Positions 8,080 to 16,927 of a stretch of 64,000 nt of DNA are shown here, piece by piece. The translations under genes and the position numbers were made by a program. The notes under the pieces were generated by a model, which saw only the letters and a program-made list of their open reading frames with translations, had not been told where the DNA came from and did not search any database. Position 1 is the first letter of the stretch. Every line of letters starts with the position of its first letter. Source of the stretch: Bacteroidota bacterium (GTDB taxonomy: Bacteria > Bacteroidota > Bacteroidia > Chitinophagales > Chitinophagaceae); assembly GCA_023409975.1 (NCBI GenBank), contig JAEYQO010000121.1:30151-94150 (forward strand). Direction: 5' to 3'.

Positions 8080-9282
8080 CTAAAGGGCTAGTTCTACCTG
8101 CAAACGGTATCGTAGGGTAGGCTCATCCCTGATCAGGTCTCTGGTATGACTCAGATCGGTCTGTATCTTAAGATTGTGCTTCAGGAAGTATTTTGACGCC
8201 GCAAGTGTTATTTCATCGATACGGTCCGCCATTCCTGCAGCTACAAGTTGCTCAGCGGGTTGTATCAGCGAATACCTCGCAGCTAGTTCAATGTTGTTTT
8301 TGAATAGATACCCGGATTGCAGGTTCCACCCCATGCCCGTTTGAAAAAAGTCTGAACTGTCAGCCAAAACCGGACTGGCTCCTGATTGCTTGTTCATGAA
8401 CTCAGTCGTCACAGACCAGCCTCTGTACTTAAACATGGCATCAGCAAAGAAGGTTCCCAAATCCCTCGACTCTGAAACGAAATCACCTAATTCTCCTGCA
8501 TTTCGCATAGCGCCCTGATTATAGCTATATCCGGCTGCCAGTGATAGTTTAGGGCTTTCCTCGCGCTCCAGGTCAGCATCAAAATAATCTCCTCCATTTG
8601 TGAATTCACCAAACGGAAGCACCTCCAACCGGGCAGTGTAACTGAGCCCTCCCGTATCTGCCATCGTAATGTTTCGTCCCTGCCCAAGTGATACAGCATA
8701 TTGATCCCTGATCAGTATATTACCGAGATTAAACTCGTGGTGAAGCTGTACCCCCAGATCACGGTCCAGGTTATACCAGGCGTTAACAAGACTTCTGTCC
8801 ACAAACTGAAGTGCCTGCGATGAAATAACACGCTCCCGGTTTCCGGGAAGTTTTGTCTGACCAAACCAGAGTTCCAGGTTGTTCCTGACCTGATATTTTA
8901 GAACAGCGTCCAAAACTATATTAGCCCCCCTGGCCCCCTGGGGTATCACAGGCGCATTATCCCGGTTACTCAACGCCAATTCGATCTTATAGATCAATCG
9001 TGGCGTGAAAGCAAACCCATCGAATTTGAGACGAAATCTCCTGATCATCAGCTCTTTCTCGATCGGACTCCCTTCCTCAAGACTGCGCTCTGCGGAGAAT
9101 AACGTCTGGAATCTTACGCCCATCTTTACGCTCATTGAAGAGTCGGCGGCCACAAACTGAATTCCTTTCCCAAACCTGGTCTTCAGCCCTTCGCCTTTAG
9201 AAGGGGTCATAGGCTGAGCAGCAACACAAAATGGCAATAAACCAAAGGCAGCGACGATAGATTGTTTTCTCCAGTTTAACAT
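8080..9282 (-). CDS. Phosphate-selective porin O/P-like outer-membrane porin
   Basis: 400 residues with a signal peptide ending near AAQ (residue 23), then a 16-18-strand barrel pattern: repeated KYQVRNNLELWFGQTKLPGN-type strands, a typical OprO/OprP segment, and a C-terminal strand ending in Leu (RLQVELAL). It is expected to let anions through the outer membrane, but selectivity cannot be read from the sequence. No phosphate-uptake genes are adjacent. Confidence 0.85.
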   Translation of the reverse strand: MLNWRKQSIVAAFGLLPFCVAAQPMTPSKGEGLKTRFGKGIQFVAADSSMSVKMGVRFQTLFSAERSLEEGSPIEKELMIRRFRLKFDGFAFTPRLIYKIELALSNRDNAPVIPQGARGANIVLDAVLKYQVRNNLELWFGQTKLPGNRERVISSQALQFVDRSLVNAWYNLDRDLGVQLHHEFNLGNILIRDQYAVSLGQGRNITMADTGGLSYTARLEVLPFGEFTNGGDYFDADLEREESPKLSLAAGYSYNQGAMRNAGELGDFVSESRDLGTFFADAMFKYRGWSVTTEFMNKQSGASPVLADSSDFFQTGMGWNLQSGYLFKNNIELAARYSLIQPAEQLVAAGMADRIDEITLAASKYFLKHNLKIQTDLSHTRDLIRDEPTLRYRLQVELAL

Positions 9283-9540
9283 TGGATTATCAGGACGTTA
9301 ATCTTCGGGTGCAAAAATGTTTCTAAACCATCCAATCTCCAACTAAATGGCTGAAGTGTAACAAAAGCGTAAAGAAAATTTAATGGAAAGGTAACACTAC
9401 GGCACTCGCCAGGCTCCCGTCTGCTCAAAGTTCCTAATCAAACGTTAAGTGTCTTATAAGGGATTGTTAATCAGGCGATATTTCTTGATGATGTTTGTCG
9501 GCAAAAAGACTTTTGTTCTGTCAAACAAACAAAACACATT

Positions 9541-9705
9541 ATGTATCTGTATTCAGCAAATGAAGCTCCTCCGGTGACAAAGAAGCCAGAACCAGTGAAG
9601 AAGAACCTTCTTTTTAAAAATGTCCTGGTCCCCCTGACACTGGCTTTTCTGAGCATTCCCGTTTACCTGATGCTCATTCTTAAGTGCATTGCCTTCTTCC
9701 AGTAG
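9541..9705 (+). CDS. 54-residue single-pass membrane protein
   Basis: A short frame that begins MYLYSANEAPPVTKK, has a Lys/Pro-rich cytoplasmic segment, and then one long hydrophobic helix (about residues 29-52, LVPLTLAFLSIPVYLMLIL). It is framed by an AT-rich upstream region and an immediate hairpin terminator 25 bp after the stop, which supports real expression. I do not recognise a family. Confidence 0.55.
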   Translation: MYLYSANEAPPVTKKPEPVKKNLLFKNVLVPLTLAFLSIPVYLMLILKCIAFFQ

Positions 9706-9729
9706 GTTTTATCTTACCCTATATCATAA

Positions 9730-9760
9730 AAAAGACTGCCTCTCACTGAGACAGTCTTTT
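9730..9760. terminator. Bidirectional terminator between the 54-residue gene and pdhB
   Basis: AAAAGACTG pairs with CAGTCTTTT, with an inner TCTC/GAGA stem and a CC bulge, flanked by A and T runs. Both flanking genes converge on it. Confidence 0.8.
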
Positions 9761-9781
9761 CCATTAAAGATTATTCATTCA

Positions 9782-10765
9782 CTATTTTTCCATGTACATT
9801 ACCTCCTTGATCAACTTCACCGTACGGGACACGTCCGGGAGAAAGGCTGCAACGAGGTTCGGTGCATAGTGCATATTGGCGTCGGCAGAAGTAATCCTGC
9901 GAATGGGAGCATCCAGATAGTCGAATGCCTCCTTCTGTACCCGGTAACTGATCTCGGAGGAGACACTGCTGAAGGGCCATTGTTCTTCTACAATTACCAG
10001 TCTGTTCGTCTTCTTCACAGAAGCGACGATCGTTTCCCAATCCAGCGGACGAATGGTCCGGAGGTCAATTACCTCAGCTTCGATTCCTTCTTTCGCCAGT
10101 TCATCAGCAGCTCCTAACGCTACCTTCATCATCTTGTTGAAGGATACAATAGTAACATCTGAACCTTCGCGCCTGACATCTGCCTTTCCAATAGGTATCA
10201 GATATTCTTCCTCCGGAACTTCTCCGATATCACCATACATCACCTCACTTTCCATGAATACAACAGGGTCCGGATCACGGATCGCAGACTTGAGAAGCCC
10301 TTTCGCATCATATGGATTGGATACAGAAATGACCTTTATGCCGGGAATGTTGGCATACCAGCTTTCAAATGCCTGAGAGTGTTGCGCTCCCAATTGACCG
10401 GCAGAGCCGTTCGGACCGCGGAATACTATAGGGCAGCTAAAATGACCGCCACTCATAGAAAGCATCTTCGCTGCATGATTCAGGATCTGATCCAGGGCCA
10501 GAACAGCAAAGTTCCAGGTCATAAACTCAATGATCGGCTTCGTGCCGTTCATCGAGGCACCCACGCCAATAGCCGCAAAACCCAGCTCAGCAATAGGTGT
10601 ATCAATCACTCGTTTCGGACCGAACTCATCCAGCATGCCCTGGCTTACTTTATAGGCTCCGTTGTATTGAGCCACTTCTTCACCCATCAGAAATACTGTC
10701 TCATCCCGCCGCATCTCTTCTTCCATAGCTTCGCGAAGTGCCTGACGGAAAGGTATCGTACGCAT
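9782..10765 (-). CDS. pdhB: Pyruvate dehydrogenase E1 component, beta subunit
   Basis: 327 residues, the usual length for the E1 beta subunit of the pyruvate (or branched-chain 2-oxo acid) dehydrogenase complex, which makes acetyl-CoA from pyruvate with thiamine diphosphate bound between alpha and beta. Seen: MGEEVAQYNGAYKVSQGM near residues 27-44, the GSAGQLGAQHSQ segment and the C-terminal transketolase-type domain with EEQWPFSSVSSEI. The alpha subunit is not adjacent, so pdhA and pdhB are split in this genome; choosing pyruvate over branched-chain substrate rests on overall resemblance. Confidence 0.9.
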   Translation of the reverse strand: MRTIPFRQALREAMEEEMRRDETVFLMGEEVAQYNGAYKVSQGMLDEFGPKRVIDTPIAELGFAAIGVGASMNGTKPIIEFMTWNFAVLALDQILNHAAKMLSMSGGHFSCPIVFRGPNGSAGQLGAQHSQAFESWYANIPGIKVISVSNPYDAKGLLKSAIRDPDPVVFMESEVMYGDIGEVPEEEYLIPIGKADVRREGSDVTIVSFNKMMKVALGAADELAKEGIEAEVIDLRTIRPLDWETIVASVKKTNRLVIVEEQWPFSSVSSEISYRVQKEAFDYLDAPIRRITSADANMHYAPNLVAAFLPDVSRTVKLIKEVMYMEK

Positions 10766-10819
10766 TATATCGTCTGTTTAATTTTTGAGGTTCAAAGATA
10801 GAAAACGAAAGTAAGTTTA

Positions 10820-11341
10820 TTACTTTCCGGTTGGTATGAATACTGCTGTACTGGTGAACTCATTTTCTTTGAATTCCAGCCGAAGGGAATCCTTGTCCAG
10901 CTTATTGACTTTCATCCTGATTTTGCTTCCTGTTCCTTTCAGTTTCATTTCGTCCAGCATCAGGGTGCCATCTTCTTCAAAATACCACGCTACAGTATCC
11001 GGTTCCGCACCAAAGCTGGCCACAACACTCCCGTCTTCCCTGAAGTCAAGCCAGGTATTGTGAACGGCCTCTTTGTGATCATTAAGGATGGTATCGAACT
11101 GAAGTCGCATCTGCTGGCGCATACTGTCCATATTGGCGACTCCGTACAATGCCTCATTCGTTACGGCATCTGTCGTTGTGCCCACTGTGTCAATAAACTC
11201 CTTTAGTTGCTGCATTTGCCCTTCTATCATAGGGCTCTCCAGCGCAACTGCCTGCCATCTGCGGGTGATCAGATCTTCTTTTGAAGCCTCACAGGAAGCC
11301 AGCAGCGCCGTGGTAATGAATAATACGATGGTTTTCTTCAT
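10820..11341 (-). CDS. Small lipoprotein of unknown function
   Basis: 173 residues starting with a lipoprotein signal peptide (hydrophobic, then LLASCEAS with Cys17). The remainder looks like a lipocalin-type beta domain: WLDFREDGSVVASFG and WYFEEDGTLMLDEMKLKG are alternating strands of the kind found in Bacteroidota lipocalin-like lipoproteins. It starts 1 bp after the stop of the DUF4476 gene and is probably cotranscribed with it. Confidence 0.72.
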   Translation of the reverse strand: MKKTIVLFITTALLASCEASKEDLITRRWQAVALESPMIEGQMQQLKEFIDTVGTTTDAVTNEALYGVANMDSMRQQMRLQFDTILNDHKEAVHNTWLDFREDGSVVASFGAEPDTVAWYFEEDGTLMLDEMKLKGTGSKIRMKVNKLDKDSLRLEFKENEFTSTAVFIPTGK

Positions 11342-11342
11342 G

Positions 11343-12296
11343 CTATTGAATTGATTGGAAATAGGCTCGCCACTCTTTCGACTGGAATAGGTGCGTTTCC
11401 AACATTGAGAAATTTTGTTGATCTGTTACACGGGAGTAAACGTTCTTTAGAAATGTGAATCGTACAGACTCAGACTTTAGACGCAAAGCGAGTTGATATA
11501 CCTGCCGGGTACTAAAGCAACTAACGGAAGACTGCTTAAGGAAATAAACGATGAGCTTATCGTTCTGCTTCATATCAGGCAGATAATTCAGAACCGACCG
11601 GAATGTTTTATCTGTCATGGGTTCAGGACAATCGCTATTTGGTATACCAGGTTTCCCCGACTCCAATAGCACATCCTCTGTGACATCTAAGGCTTTTTCT
11701 GCTACCGCCGAATCTTCGCTATTTCCAGTTTTGTTTAAAACAAGGTTTGCAATGAATGCAGGTTCGCTACTATTCGAAGCTACAACCGCCTTCGTTTCCT
11801 GAGGTTCAACGGTAATACCGGTTTCATCTGCTGAAATGTCACTTACTGGCTCAGTGGCTGACTCAAAATCCGGTTCTGTGACTGGTTCAGATATAACTGT
11901 GGCTGTTTCAGGTTCACTACCCACCGCGTCTTCCGGAGGTAGTCGATCTTCCTCTCCTGGCTTCAGATAAAATTGTTGCTGGATGTCATATAGCGCATAG
12001 GCCCCCTCTTTCTGAACCAATAGAAATCCCCGGTATCCAAAATCAGGTACCAGGATCGTATACTCCTGAGGGGGATAGGCATTTTGCTGAAACAGTATCT
12101 GAACTTTGATGGGGCCAGATTCCAGTCTGGGGATGATATGGTAGTTTTTTCCGTATCGGGGTAGCATCTGACCCTCAAGCTTTACATAAAACGGTGTTTT
12201 CTTATCTCCCTGTATATAAACAAATGACCAATCCTGTGCCCGGACCACTTCGGTGGTAGCAAGGATCACTAAGAAAGCCAGTATTAGCTGTCGCAT
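11343..12296 (-). CDS. Secreted protein with C-terminal DUF4476 domain
   Basis: 317 residues. A signal peptide (MRQLILAFLVILATTEVVRAQ) favours ATG at 12296 over the upstream ATG at 12308. Domains: an N-terminal beta region with YIQGDKKTPFYVKLEGQ (residues about 25-110), an acidic Glu/Pro/Thr-rich linker (about 120-215), and a helical C-terminal DUF4476 segment (about 220-317) with the CSDCxx-like start DCPEPMTDKTFRSVL. Function unknown; the acidic linker suggests two independently moving domains. Confidence 0.72.
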   Translation of the reverse strand: MRQLILAFLVILATTEVVRAQDWSFVYIQGDKKTPFYVKLEGQMLPRYGKNYHIIPRLESGPIKVQILFQQNAYPPQEYTILVPDFGYRGFLLVQKEGAYALYDIQQQFYLKPGEEDRLPPEDAVGSEPETATVISEPVTEPDFESATEPVSDISADETGITVEPQETKAVVASNSSEPAFIANLVLNKTGNSEDSAVAEKALDVTEDVLLESGKPGIPNSDCPEPMTDKTFRSVLNYLPDMKQNDKLIVYFLKQSSVSCFSTRQVYQLALRLKSESVRFTFLKNVYSRVTDQQNFSMLETHLFQSKEWRAYFQSIQ

Positions 12297-12323
12297 AAAT
12301 ATGTTCATCAGAGGGAGAGGGTT

Positions 12324-12824
12324 TTACTCAAGTTCGATCAGTACTGCTCCTTTTTCTACAGCAGTCTTTTCCGTAACCCGGACGCTCTTTACAGTAGCAC
12401 TTGTTGTTGCCTTCAACACATTCTCCATTTTCATCGCCTCGAGGATCAGAAGCCCGTCTCCCTTGTTTACCTGTTGTCCAGGCTCAACCAGTATTCTGAG
12501 GATCATCCCCGGCATCGGTGCTTTTACGGGTTCTATTTTGACCATCGCACTCATATCCAATCCCATGCTGGAAAGTAACTGGTCAAGTGGTTCGCTGATC
12601 TGTACAGAATGACTGGAGCCATTGATCCGGAGAACTGCCTCCTTTGTTTTATGATCCAGCTTCTCTAAAATCGCTGTATAACTTTTGCCGTTGTACAATA
12701 CATTTATAAGTCCGTTCGTATGTGCTTTAATGTCTAATTGTACTGGTGATCCGTCCAGAAACCAGGTTCCGTCCTGAGAATCCACTGAATAAGTCCTGTT
12801 ATTATTAATCTTCAGTTGAAGCAT
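12324..12824 (-). CDS. Biotin carboxyl carrier protein (biotin/lipoyl attachment domain)
   Basis: 166 residues. The C-terminal half (about residues 95-166) is a biotinyl domain with the attachment motif EAMKMEN; the Lys is the biotinylation site. It carries the CO2 group for a biotin-dependent carboxylase. The N-terminal half resembles the linker/BT region of acyl-CoA or pyruvate carboxylase alpha chains, which suggests a free-standing carrier for a propionyl-/acetyl-CoA-type carboxylase. No biotin carboxylase or carboxyltransferase gene is near, so the partner is encoded elsewhere; meaB at the left edge fits with a propionate/methylmalonyl route but is 12 kb away. Confidence 0.85.
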   Translation of the reverse strand: MLQLKINNNRTYSVDSQDGTWFLDGSPVQLDIKAHTNGLINVLYNGKSYTAILEKLDHKTKEAVLRINGSSHSVQISEPLDQLLSSMGLDMSAMVKIEPVKAPMPGMILRILVEPGQQVNKGDGLLILEAMKMENVLKATTSATVKSVRVTEKTAVEKGAVLIELE

Positions 12825-12929
12825 CCGCAGTTTGAGTTAAACCACAAAGGTAACCAGACACGAGGATTTAATGGTCAGGCTTTCCGGTATGGCATATTCT
12901 TTTAAGCTGGTATGGCAAATATTGTTACA

Positions 12930-13163
12930 ATGGCAAAATACAGGGTTGAATTCGATAATAAAGAGATTCGTTCCGTTCAACAAACAGAACAGGAAATCCC
13001 CGCACAGGATACGTTCCTTGAGGAAAGGACCGGAAGCACTATCTGGGCCATCATTGAGGCAAACACCGAAGAGGAGGCACAGGAAAAGGCCCGGCGCCTG
13101 CAAACCGAACTGCAGACAGGAAAGACTAAACGCGACCTCACGGACCCCGCCAGCGATAGCTAA
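12930..13163 (+). CDS. Small conserved-looking hypothetical protein
   Basis: 77 residues if started at ATG 12930 (MAKYRVEFDNKEIRSVQQ); an upstream ATG at 12912 adds six residues. The sequence alternates short beta-like and helical segments, with a charged helix EANTEEEAQEKARRLQTEL at residues about 43-62. No family recognised. It is divergent from the biotin carrier gene and followed by a clear terminator, so it is likely an independent unit. Confidence 0.6.
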   Translation: MAKYRVEFDNKEIRSVQQTEQEIPAQDTFLEERTGSTIWAIIEANTEEEAQEKARRLQTELQTGKTKRDLTDPASDS

Positions 13164-13189
13164 ACCTGCTTTGTTTATTGAATAAAAAA

Positions 13190-13212
13190 AGCACTTCTTA
13201 GGTAGAAGTGCT
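13190..13212. terminator. Bidirectional terminator between small gene and lipA
   Basis: Stem AGCACTTCT/AGAAGTGCT with a 5-nt loop, preceded by seven A residues and followed by an A/T-rich stretch; serves both convergent genes. Confidence 0.78.
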
Positions 13213-13232
13213 AAAATATCATTGAGTCTGTT

Positions 13233-14162
13233 CTAAACGCCCTGCGCCTCGAGCCACTGCGTTCTTCCCAGTCCCGGGATCACATGTCTTTCGCTGTGAT
13301 AGGAAGAACGGACCAATGGACCACTTTCAACATAATCAAATCCCATTTGGTAACCAGCCTCTTTGTATTCCGCAAATTCATCCGGATGAACAAAACGGAT
13401 TACTGGTAAATGCTTCGGGGTGGGTTGCAGATACTGACCAAGCGTAAGCACATGACAACCATTCTCCACCAGATCCTGCATGGTTTGAAGCACTTCTTCT
13501 TTAGTTTCCCCCAAACCTAACATGACACCACTTTTAGTTCGCATTCTTCCATCTCTGAGTCTGCGAATTACTTCCAGGCTCCTGTGGTATTTTGCCTGAA
13601 TCCGAACTTTTCTGGTAAGTCTTTCAACCGTTTCCAGGTTGTGCGAAACGACTTCCGGAGCTACCTCAATAATTCTCTCAAGATTGTCCCACTGACCCTT
13701 GAAATCGGGGATCAGCGTTTCCAGCGTGGTCTCGGTATTCAAGGCGCGCACGGCCTTGATAGTATTGGCCCAGATGATCGAACCTCCATCTTTCAGCTCA
13801 TCACGATCTACTGATGTGATTACCGCATGTTTGACCTTCATCAGGTAGATGGCTTCGGCAACCCGTTGAGGTTCATCCCAATCCACCGGCTCGGGTCGTC
13901 CTGTCGCTACAGCACAGAACCCGCACGATCGCGTGCAGATGTTCCCCAGGATCATGAAGGTAGCAGTACCCTCACCCCAGCACTCACCCATATTCGGACA
14001 ATTGCCACTCTCGCAAATCGTGTGCAATTTATGTGTGTCAACCAGCCCTCGTACATGACGGTAGTTTTCGCCAATGGGGAGTTTCACCCGAAGCCAGTCT
14101 GGCTTCTTGACTCTGGTTTCATTATTGGCTACAGCTGAATTAATAATTGGTAATTCCTGCAT
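13233..14162 (-). CDS. lipA: Lipoyl synthase
   Basis: 309 residues. Radical-SAM enzyme that inserts two sulfurs into octanoyl groups on E2 and H-protein domains. Seen: the auxiliary cluster ligands in CESGNCPNMGEC and the SAM-cluster motif CTRSCGFC (CxxxCxxC), followed by the family's DRDELKDGG and GLGETKEEV motifs and a C-terminal RSSYHSE that supplies the third-type Ser ligand. The product is the cofactor of the pyruvate dehydrogenase complex whose pdhB lies 3 kb away. A TAATTTG box ends only 8 bp before the ATG, suggesting a very short leader. Confidence 0.96.
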   Translation of the reverse strand: MQELPIINSAVANNETRVKKPDWLRVKLPIGENYRHVRGLVDTHKLHTICESGNCPNMGECWGEGTATFMILGNICTRSCGFCAVATGRPEPVDWDEPQRVAEAIYLMKVKHAVITSVDRDELKDGGSIIWANTIKAVRALNTETTLETLIPDFKGQWDNLERIIEVAPEVVSHNLETVERLTRKVRIQAKYHRSLEVIRRLRDGRMRTKSGVMLGLGETKEEVLQTMQDLVENGCHVLTLGQYLQPTPKHLPVIRFVHPDEFAEYKEAGYQMGFDYVESGPLVRSSYHSERHVIPGLGRTQWLEAQGV

Positions 14163-14183
14163 TTAGGCTGCAAATTACGACCA

Positions 14184-15104
14184 TCAGTAGCGTTTGCCAA
14201 ATTGGAATGATACATAGGCGCTTAAGAGATAGGCTTTCGCCTCCTGTAGAGCGAGGAGTTCGATCTTCCGGGTATAGAGCTCTGCATTAACCCCAACTTC
14301 TAAAGCCATTTTGGTTTTTGCACTCGCTGCAAAATCAAAGTGTAAGGCTGTGCGTACGTGTAAACCAGGGGCAAACTGGATCTCATCCAGACCCTTAGTC
14401 CATCCAGACCCTCCAATGATATACTGCTGTCTCAGGAAGTCGCCTTTTGTTTCTTCGGAATATTTGATCGTTTTCTTATCTAAAAATCCAGGATTGTCCT
14501 GCGAAGGCACATATGCATCAACATAATACGGCTTCAGCAATCCTACGGAGAGGCCACCTGAATAGACCCAATGAATGGAAACCGTACCCGGGTCGGGCTT
14601 ACCTGCTATCATTTTACGGAATCCATAACCTAACTTCAAAGCATAAAAGTTGTTGACCTTTCCATAAATCAGGGGTTTGGGCTTATCGGGACCGACCATT
14701 CCATGATGCGCGTTAGCCTCCCTTTTTTCTTTAGCATGCTTGTGTTCGCTTAGTTCAACACTGAAGAGACGGATATTGTAAAATTTATCACTGTTTCGGG
14801 AGTCATTTGAAAGTACATATCCTTTTTCCATAAAAAGACTCCAACCGTCCGTATTCCTTCTGATGCCACCGCTGAGTTCCTTTGAAATAGGCGTTGGCTT
14901 TTTGGGTCTGATCAATATGGGCTTTGTCACAACCGGGCTCAATACGGTTCGGGATGAGTCTGGGGTGGTCGTTGAATTGAAGTTCTCCGTTTGATAGATA
15001 GAGGTATCAGTAGCAGAGATGATATCCTGAACCTGTGCTTTCGCTTGATTTCCAGCAAATGCTAATGCGGTTAACAGAATTCCGGATTTGAATTGCCACT
15101 TCAT
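14184..15104 (-). CDS. Secreted/outer-membrane protein of unknown function
   Basis: 306 residues with a signal peptide (LLTALAFAGNQAKAQ). After a Thr/Ser-rich stretch of about 60 residues the sequence becomes strand-rich with aromatic positions (NNFYALKLGYGFRKM, YVSFQFGKRY at the end), as in small outer-membrane barrels. No named family recognised. It lies 21 bp upstream of lipA on the same strand, but lipA seems to have its own promoter inside that gap. Confidence 0.7.
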   Translation of the reverse strand: MKWQFKSGILLTALAFAGNQAKAQVQDIISATDTSIYQTENFNSTTTPDSSRTVLSPVVTKPILIRPKKPTPISKELSGGIRRNTDGWSLFMEKGYVLSNDSRNSDKFYNIRLFSVELSEHKHAKEKREANAHHGMVGPDKPKPLIYGKVNNFYALKLGYGFRKMIAGKPDPGTVSIHWVYSGGLSVGLLKPYYVDAYVPSQDNPGFLDKKTIKYSEETKGDFLRQQYIIGGSGWTKGLDEIQFAPGLHVRTALHFDFAASAKTKMALEVGVNAELYTRKIELLALQEAKAYLLSAYVSFQFGKRY

Positions 15105-15200
15105 ATTTTGCGACCTATGTTTATAGTTGAGTTTTCCTAAGATACTAAGTTTTGACTGGGCTATAGTAATCTGTGTGTAATTTTAACTAAAATCAGACCA

Positions 15201-15605
15201 TTGACTTCAAAAGTATTATATGAGGGCGATCTGAGAACAGTCGCCACTCATCTCCAATCCGGAACAGTTGTAGAAACGGACGCACCAGTTGATAATCAGG
15301 GAAAAGGGGAGCGATTCTCGCCAACGGATCTGGTAGCTACGGCACTGGCCTCCTGTATGATGACTTTGATGGGTATTGCAGCTCGTACACACAAGATCGA
15401 TATCGACAAAGCAAGCTGCGAAGTCACTAAAATAATGGTGGCAAATCCAAGAAAGATCGGAGAGATTAAAGTCGACATCCGTTTCCCAGAAAGTGCCTCA
15501 TTTTCAGATAAGGAAAAATCAATACTGGAACACGCTGCTTTGACGTGTCCAGTTTATCTGAGTCTGCATCCGGAGGTCAGGAAGTCAGTGAATTTCTTCT
15601 GGTAG
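15201..15605 (+). CDS. OsmC/Ohr family peroxide-detoxification protein
   Basis: 134 residues, the usual OsmC length. The two redox cysteines are present, in ALASCMMTLMG (about residue 51) and ALTCPVYLSL (about residue 116), so thiol-dependent reduction of organic peroxides is plausible. The frame has no ATG near the conserved start; TTG at 15201, giving MTSKVLYEGDL, matches the family's N-terminal strand and is chosen. It is convergent with the DUF2851 gene, 10 bp apart. Confidence 0.87.
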   Translation: MTSKVLYEGDLRTVATHLQSGTVVETDAPVDNQGKGERFSPTDLVATALASCMMTLMGIAARTHKIDIDKASCEVTKIMVANPRKIGEIKVDIRFPESASFSDKEKSILEHAALTCPVYLSLHPEVRKSVNFFW

Positions 15606-15615
15606 ATGACCTGAT

Positions 15616-16893
15616 CTATCGAGCTGGTTTCTCCTTGATGATGTTTAAGCCAATTGGACATTCCAGGCAACGTTTCGGGGTGCAGTAGCGATGATATAGT
15701 TGCAACAATGCCTGGGTATCCGCGGCAGTATATGCCTTCCAGTTGTTCTTGCCCCAAAGACTGATAAATTTATTCTGCTCCGGTGGGACCGCATTTAATA
15801 ACTCCAGAGCTTTTTCGGCATCCTTATGCCGTGCATGATGGTGCGCATAGAGGAAGCGGATGGGGGCGATAGTGTTAATAATGATGTTATTAATGGAGTC
15901 GGCACCCAGATGTTTTGCACCTGGCTTTTGCTGCGGTTCGTCGAATCTGAAATGGGTATCCCAGTATGAACTTGCCTGAACCTGGAATAACGGGTGAATC
16001 TCTTTGACGCTGGCACTCACAATGAGCTTTGAAAACAGGTGCAGCGACTGGTGAATCAAGGCGGCAAACTGAGCGATACGGATCGTCGGGAAATTGGAAG
16101 GCCGCATCCTGAGATATTTCCAGTGATGCCCATCAATGGGCTTCAATCGATACTTGGAGGCCAGATAGCAATATTCCTTCTTCAGCTCCTGCGGATAAAC
16201 ATCCTTAAAATCCTGGTTTAACAGGCCAGCCTGTCCGAAAAGTAGGGATTCGAGCGCCTGGAGTTGCAATCTGTGTCTCGCAAGAATATTAAGTGGTACG
16301 GATCGGGAAAGCGATAGAAAGGGCTCTGAGTTGATCCTGAATCCAAAATTAGCCGCCAGTCTCCAATACAACAGATTCCGCCAGTCACCTGCAGACTGAG
16401 ATAGTAGTAGATTCCAGTCTGCCAGCTTCTGCTCCCAACGCTCGGCAAGTAGTCGGCTAAGCCAGCTCTCCCTTATGATGCTCCTGACCTGAGGCAGATT
16501 CCTCGCACAGGCTATGGATTGGTTGGGCTGTAGCAGATTGGTGTACTGATCGACAACATAGGCAGGAATTTGCTGCCAGAGCTGAAGTTTTGGAAAGTTG
16601 ACCGCTTCATCCGGACGATCGTCCTGATACACAACGTGCAAAATAATATTGTGATAAGACCGGTCCGAGTCATGTCCGTGTCTTTCCCAATCGCTCGTTC
16701 TGACATGGAGTTCAACATTCCCAATCAAAACGGTGTTCCCAATTCTGATCCGGGCTTCTTCGAAATCAGGACCAGCATTGGTGTTTCTTGTCCCTGGATG
16801 AATAACGGTTAATGGTTCCCCTGAAGTCGTTTTCAGATCGACGGGATTGTACAGACTGTATTGCCAGATAAACTGGAATAGCATTTCGTTCAT
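15616..16893 (-). CDS. DUF2851 family protein
   Basis: 425 residues, matching the Bacteroidota family DUF2851. Diagnostic segments are GTRNTNAGPDFEEARIRIG (residues about 33-52), NVELHVRTSDWERHGHDSD (about 58-77) and a C-terminal CTPKRCLECPIG cysteine cluster. The N-terminal part with NAGPDF...VELH looks like a nuclease-type acidic/Glu pattern, but enzymatic activity has not been shown to my knowledge. It follows pyrF by 34 bp and is probably cotranscribed. Confidence 0.85.
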   Translation of the reverse strand: MNEMLFQFIWQYSLYNPVDLKTTSGEPLTVIHPGTRNTNAGPDFEEARIRIGNTVLIGNVELHVRTSDWERHGHDSDRSYHNIILHVVYQDDRPDEAVNFPKLQLWQQIPAYVVDQYTNLLQPNQSIACARNLPQVRSIIRESWLSRLLAERWEQKLADWNLLLSQSAGDWRNLLYWRLAANFGFRINSEPFLSLSRSVPLNILARHRLQLQALESLLFGQAGLLNQDFKDVYPQELKKEYCYLASKYRLKPIDGHHWKYLRMRPSNFPTIRIAQFAALIHQSLHLFSKLIVSASVKEIHPLFQVQASSYWDTHFRFDEPQQKPGAKHLGADSINNIIINTIAPIRFLYAHHHARHKDAEKALELLNAVPPEQNKFISLWGKNNWKAYTAADTQALLQLYHRYCTPKRCLECPIGLNIIKEKPAR

Positions 16894-16927
16894 GATAGGG
16901 TAGGTTAACAGTAATTAGGAAGACAAA

